Shown here: positions 60,403 to 64,000 of the stretch, one piece after another
Numbering within the stretch: the stretch's first letter is position 1
How the letters are laid out: each line of letters opens with the position of its first letter
Origin: Tetranychus cinnabarinus
Taxonomy: Eukaryota > Arthropoda > Arachnida > Trombidiformes > Tetranychidae
Direction: 5' to 3'
DNA length: 64,000 bases
NCBI GenBank assembly: GCA_022266195.1
Contig: WHVY01000001.1
Span: 5,022,001 to 5,086,000, forward strand
Notes under the pieces: model-generated
The model's input: the letters and a program-made list of their open reading frames with translations, nothing else
The model's database searches: none
What the model was told of the DNA's origin: nothing
Program-made: the position numbers and the translations under genes

Positions 60403-63400
60403 ACAATTGAATCAATAGCAATTACTTTTAATGTAACCAATCAATCCAATGAAAACGAACACACATCAACAATAAAAGTGCAACATTGAAAGGTAAATGA
60501 TTGGTTCTGTTTCAACAATTCATCGTTAATCGCAAGTCTTGTTTGTTGGTTCAACTTTTATTGTTCTTCTCATCATTGCTAATCAGTTATTTTATGAACC
60601 ATTAGTTGACGATGATCGTCCAACAGGCAAGAGTTTCAAAAGTAAATAGATTAAGGATCGATTCAATGAACAGTGAATGTCAACTTTGGACAACTTTTGA
60701 TGAAAAGAGGATGCAAATGGAGCAAGAAAAAGCTAATTAAAATGTCACCAAAAGTTGATTCCAAAATTGAATGTTAATCTTTGCTTCCATCAACATTTGT
60801 GAACCTTTGAAATGGGAAACAAAAGTCTTTTGTAAATATTTACAGACAACAATTAAGACGACAATTATGATTGAAAAGCTCAACATTGAAAATTTAAATT
60901 TCATCAACACAAATAATAGATTTAATCGTAATTTAAGGTTAAACTGTTTTGTCGTGAAAGTTTCCAAGCAAATAATGTTGATTAAACTGATGGAGAAACA
61001 AAAGAGTCTGATTTACCTTTAAACTCGAGTTTAGTGTTGGTTATTGAATTGAAAAGTTAATGTTTACTTCAAGATGATATATTGAGCTCATGGAAACAAC
61101 TAGACTTCAGCTTTGTGATAAATATTCATTAGGAATTATAATTAGAATTGAAATAATTTTCAAAATTCATCGAATCAAATGAAAACAAAAAGAGATTGTT
61201 TGACAATTTATTATACATGTTATAATCCTGAAAAGGGAAGAGATTACCTTTTCTTTATTTGCAAATATTTTATTATTTACTCTTTTGTTAACATTCAGCA
61301 TGAAAATAGATTTGCAGAGTTGATGATTTTTTAGACTTTAATTGAAAGTTGAAATGCAAGTGTTAATCAAATTTTCATCAATCTTGCTCCTAATGGCTTT
61401 ATATTTTTCCTGGTTTCATTACTTTACGCTTTTTCACTCCAAGATGAAACTCTGAACGAGTTCTAGTTGAAGTAATGGTTTGCTTTTTGGTCAAAGACTA
61501 GAGAATCCATTGATCTGAGTTTATATTTAAACAATTTTCAACAAAGTGCTAGTGACATTTGGCTATTCAACAAGATCAACTGGTGCTGTCATTGAACATT
61601 GACTTGTTTCATCTAGATTCACTGAACTCATATTTTTTATCATTTATTTACTCGATATTGTAAGAACAGTAATTGGGAGTGAATATTGGAAATCAATTTT
61701 GGTTTCCTTTCAAATCTCATTTACTCTCATTGCTTGATGAAGTTTGATTTTTTCAATCGATATTTATTGTATAATTTCATTTTATAATGAGATTGTTATT
61801 GTCAACAAAATTACTCTTGTTCAACATTGAAAATGTATAATTGCGATTAAAGTGAATGATCTTTTAAAAATGGTTAAACATGAACTAATGTTGAACAATC
61901 TGAATAAATTTCTCAACTCAATGTCAACTTGGTAAATGTTTAAAAAAAATAAAATGTAAATAAGAAAAGACGAAACAATTCTTAGGAATTGAATGTTATT
62001 GAATCTAAAAATTGAATGTAATACAATATACTTTCGCTTTGAATTGTTGCACAAACTCGATGAACTCACAAGATTACAGGTCATGAACATTGAAGTGGAA
62101 CACCAAAGAGTACAAGAGCAACTTAAGGAAAGCGAAAAAAAAGTGAAAACATAAGTTCTGCAGTTGAGATAATCCAGCAAGAACATGATACATATTCATG
62201 TAAATACACCCGAGGTTTACATTTGATAACACACACCCAACAGGTAACAATATTTGTTATAAAAATTGTTGCATTGAAAGCAAAAAATAAAGCCAAAAAT
62301 GTTGAGGCCAATGTTTACAAGAGATTAATGAAAAAGATTAAATTGTAATTCAAAGTAAAGGGTTGATGAAACAAAATTGATTTGATGATTTACTTTGAAA
62401 GGAGAAATGGTTGAAGAGAGAAAAAGTTTAATATCTTTTTTTGCATAACAAATGTTGGGTTTGAATGTCACTTGAATCTTTGCCACTTTACTTTGAACAA
62501 CAGCTGAGAGTGATATAACATTTACACAGAGAGAATATTATTTCATGTGAAAAAATATGATAAATTTTGATAGACCACTGGGAGTGAATATAAGTGACTT
62601 TTCCTAATAATAAAAGGATGGGAATGAGTAAAGAGTATAAGATTACAGGCAACTCTAAATGGCAAGGTTTTGCTGTTATAATGAAAATTGTTCATGCATA
62701 ATTATTCCGATTACACAGAATTGTGAATAAATACGGTGAAAAGAGGAATAAAAAAGAGAGGAAAGAAGAAAAAAAGAAAAGAAAAAAAGGCGAAAAAAAT
62801 ACTTCTTTACTTTCAGGTTTACTCTATCATTCAATGCCTTATACCTTGTGGTAATGATATATAAATAAAAGTATAATATTATTCATTTAAGCCAACATTT
62901 GCTTTCATCTTTACATCTTTATATCTTTTCATTATTTTCATTTTCAAATCTTTTCCTTTTTATCGTTTTCCTCTGTCTTTTAACCGCATTATCAGAATGT
63001 TCAACTTATTGGATATTTATCTGTTCAGGATTGTTCAATTGATAAGATGAAGGATTTATGATAAATTAAATGAATTTATACTTTACTCTCTAATCAAATA
63101 ACTTCAACTCATTTGATTTATTGATTTCTTGTTTCAACTTTTTCCTGCCATTTTCTTAGTTTTTTGTTGTTCATCAAACAGAATCATGATATTCTGTGAA
63201 AAGGAAAAGCTTTTCTTCTCTTTTTCATCTCAACTTTTTTTCCTTTCGCTTCCTTTTCCTCTTTTTTGTTCTTGGCTTCTTCAATTGAATTTACTCTTGT
63301 TTTATAATGAAGCATGAGATTGAAATCTTTCAATGCAACAAGCAAGGTTCAATTTTCAATCTGTAAATCAATAGAATCGATTGGGTTCGATTTTGTATTT

Positions 63401-64000
63401 TTGTGTTTGGAATATTGTCAATGTTTGCATTAGCGTCCGAAATTTGAGATTAATTTGAAATGGTTTGTAATTAGACAAGAATAAGAGATAATTATATTTT
63501 TAAATTAAGCATTTGATGACATTTTGTAAGCACAATAAAAATCTTGGTTTTACTTTACAAGGACATTTACATGTTTTTAGTGTTCTTGTTGTAATATTAT
63601 ATTCTGTGTATTTTAAGGACAAAAACAATTTTTTGTTGGTTCAGTGTTTTTTTTTCTTCTTGTTTGTTTTATGGCAAAGAAAAGTGTTTTTTTTCTCATT
63701 TATCTGGTTGTCGCTTTTGGTTTTGCTTTCCATTGATACATATACATATTAAAAGTGGTTGTTGTTGGCATCAAAATTTATCAATAGCATTAGATGAAGG
63801 CTAACTGCGTGCAGTGTAATAGGCATAATGGGAAAGAGGGAAAAGGTTACAAGAGAAACAAATGTCTTAATCATAATTGTGATTATGATAATATGTAGTG
63901 GTCATAATGTTTATGATGTACAATTGTGTAAAATATCATCTTTCATCATGGCAACAGTAATAGAAAAAGAGAGAGAGAGAAAGGAACAAAAAAGCTAACA
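60403..64000. other. AT-rich stretch, no gene supported
   Basis: Ends the window without a recognisable gene. Contains a purine tract (62735-62800), pyrimidine tracts (63120-63300, 63640-63710) and a terminal GA run (63969-63981). Open frames here are biased to Phe, Leu, Ser and Lys and follow these tracts. Confidence 0.4.

Overview
The window is AT-rich eukaryotic nuclear DNA with split genes: GT-AG introns, many of them short, with T-rich 3' ends. Gene content points to an arthropod. A seven-transmembrane insect-type gustatory receptor whose first three introns-bounded junctions are phase 0 with introns of 60-90 bp, a clarin terminal exon and a SASH/SLY-family adaptor would suit a mite, but the species is an inference and not proven by the sequence.

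Left third (1-23 kb) holds the real genes. A gustatory receptor gene lies on the minus strand (3913-5506, four coding exons, 453 aa). The last exon of a clarin-like tetraspan gene lies on the plus strand (7492-7763); its other exons were not found, so the receptor gene may sit inside or beside a clarin intron. Convergent to clarin is a complete six-exon minus-strand gene for a SASH1/SAMSN1-type adaptor (9551-15587, 827 aa: SLY-like N-terminus, SH3, SAM, long linker, SAM). Diverging from it, two phase-compatible plus-strand exons (18709-18782 and 22715-22839) look like the start of a gene whose remaining exons I cannot place; a small predicted secreted protein (20313-20579, minus) would sit in its intron.

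Middle (24-41.9 kb) is a graveyard of decayed repeat families. It contains a roughly 1.6 kb diverged palindrome of an unrecognised coding family (27.0-28.6 kb) with a third copy beside it, a second diverged palindrome with a tandem copy (36.1-36.6 kb), a frameshifted CCHC-type zinc-finger pseudogene (36.8-38.1 kb), a Ty3/gypsy-like gag remnant partly bracketed by about 110-bp direct repeats (38.8-40.3 kb), another frameshifted coding remnant directly abutting that repeat (40.3-40.7 kb), and a second zinc-finger fragment bracketed by 89-bp direct repeats (41.4-41.8 kb).

Right third (42-64 kb) is gene-poor. It holds an unrecognised decayed coding region (48.1-48.7 kb) and a 65-bp tandem array with a 130-bp higher-order period (49.7-50.4 kb), followed by a GC-richer coding-like scrap resembling an F-box. 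The rest is simple sequence and AT-rich DNA in which I see no gene; it may be intergenic or a long intron. No tRNA, rRNA or CRISPR was recognised. All splice models are read by eye and need transcript support.
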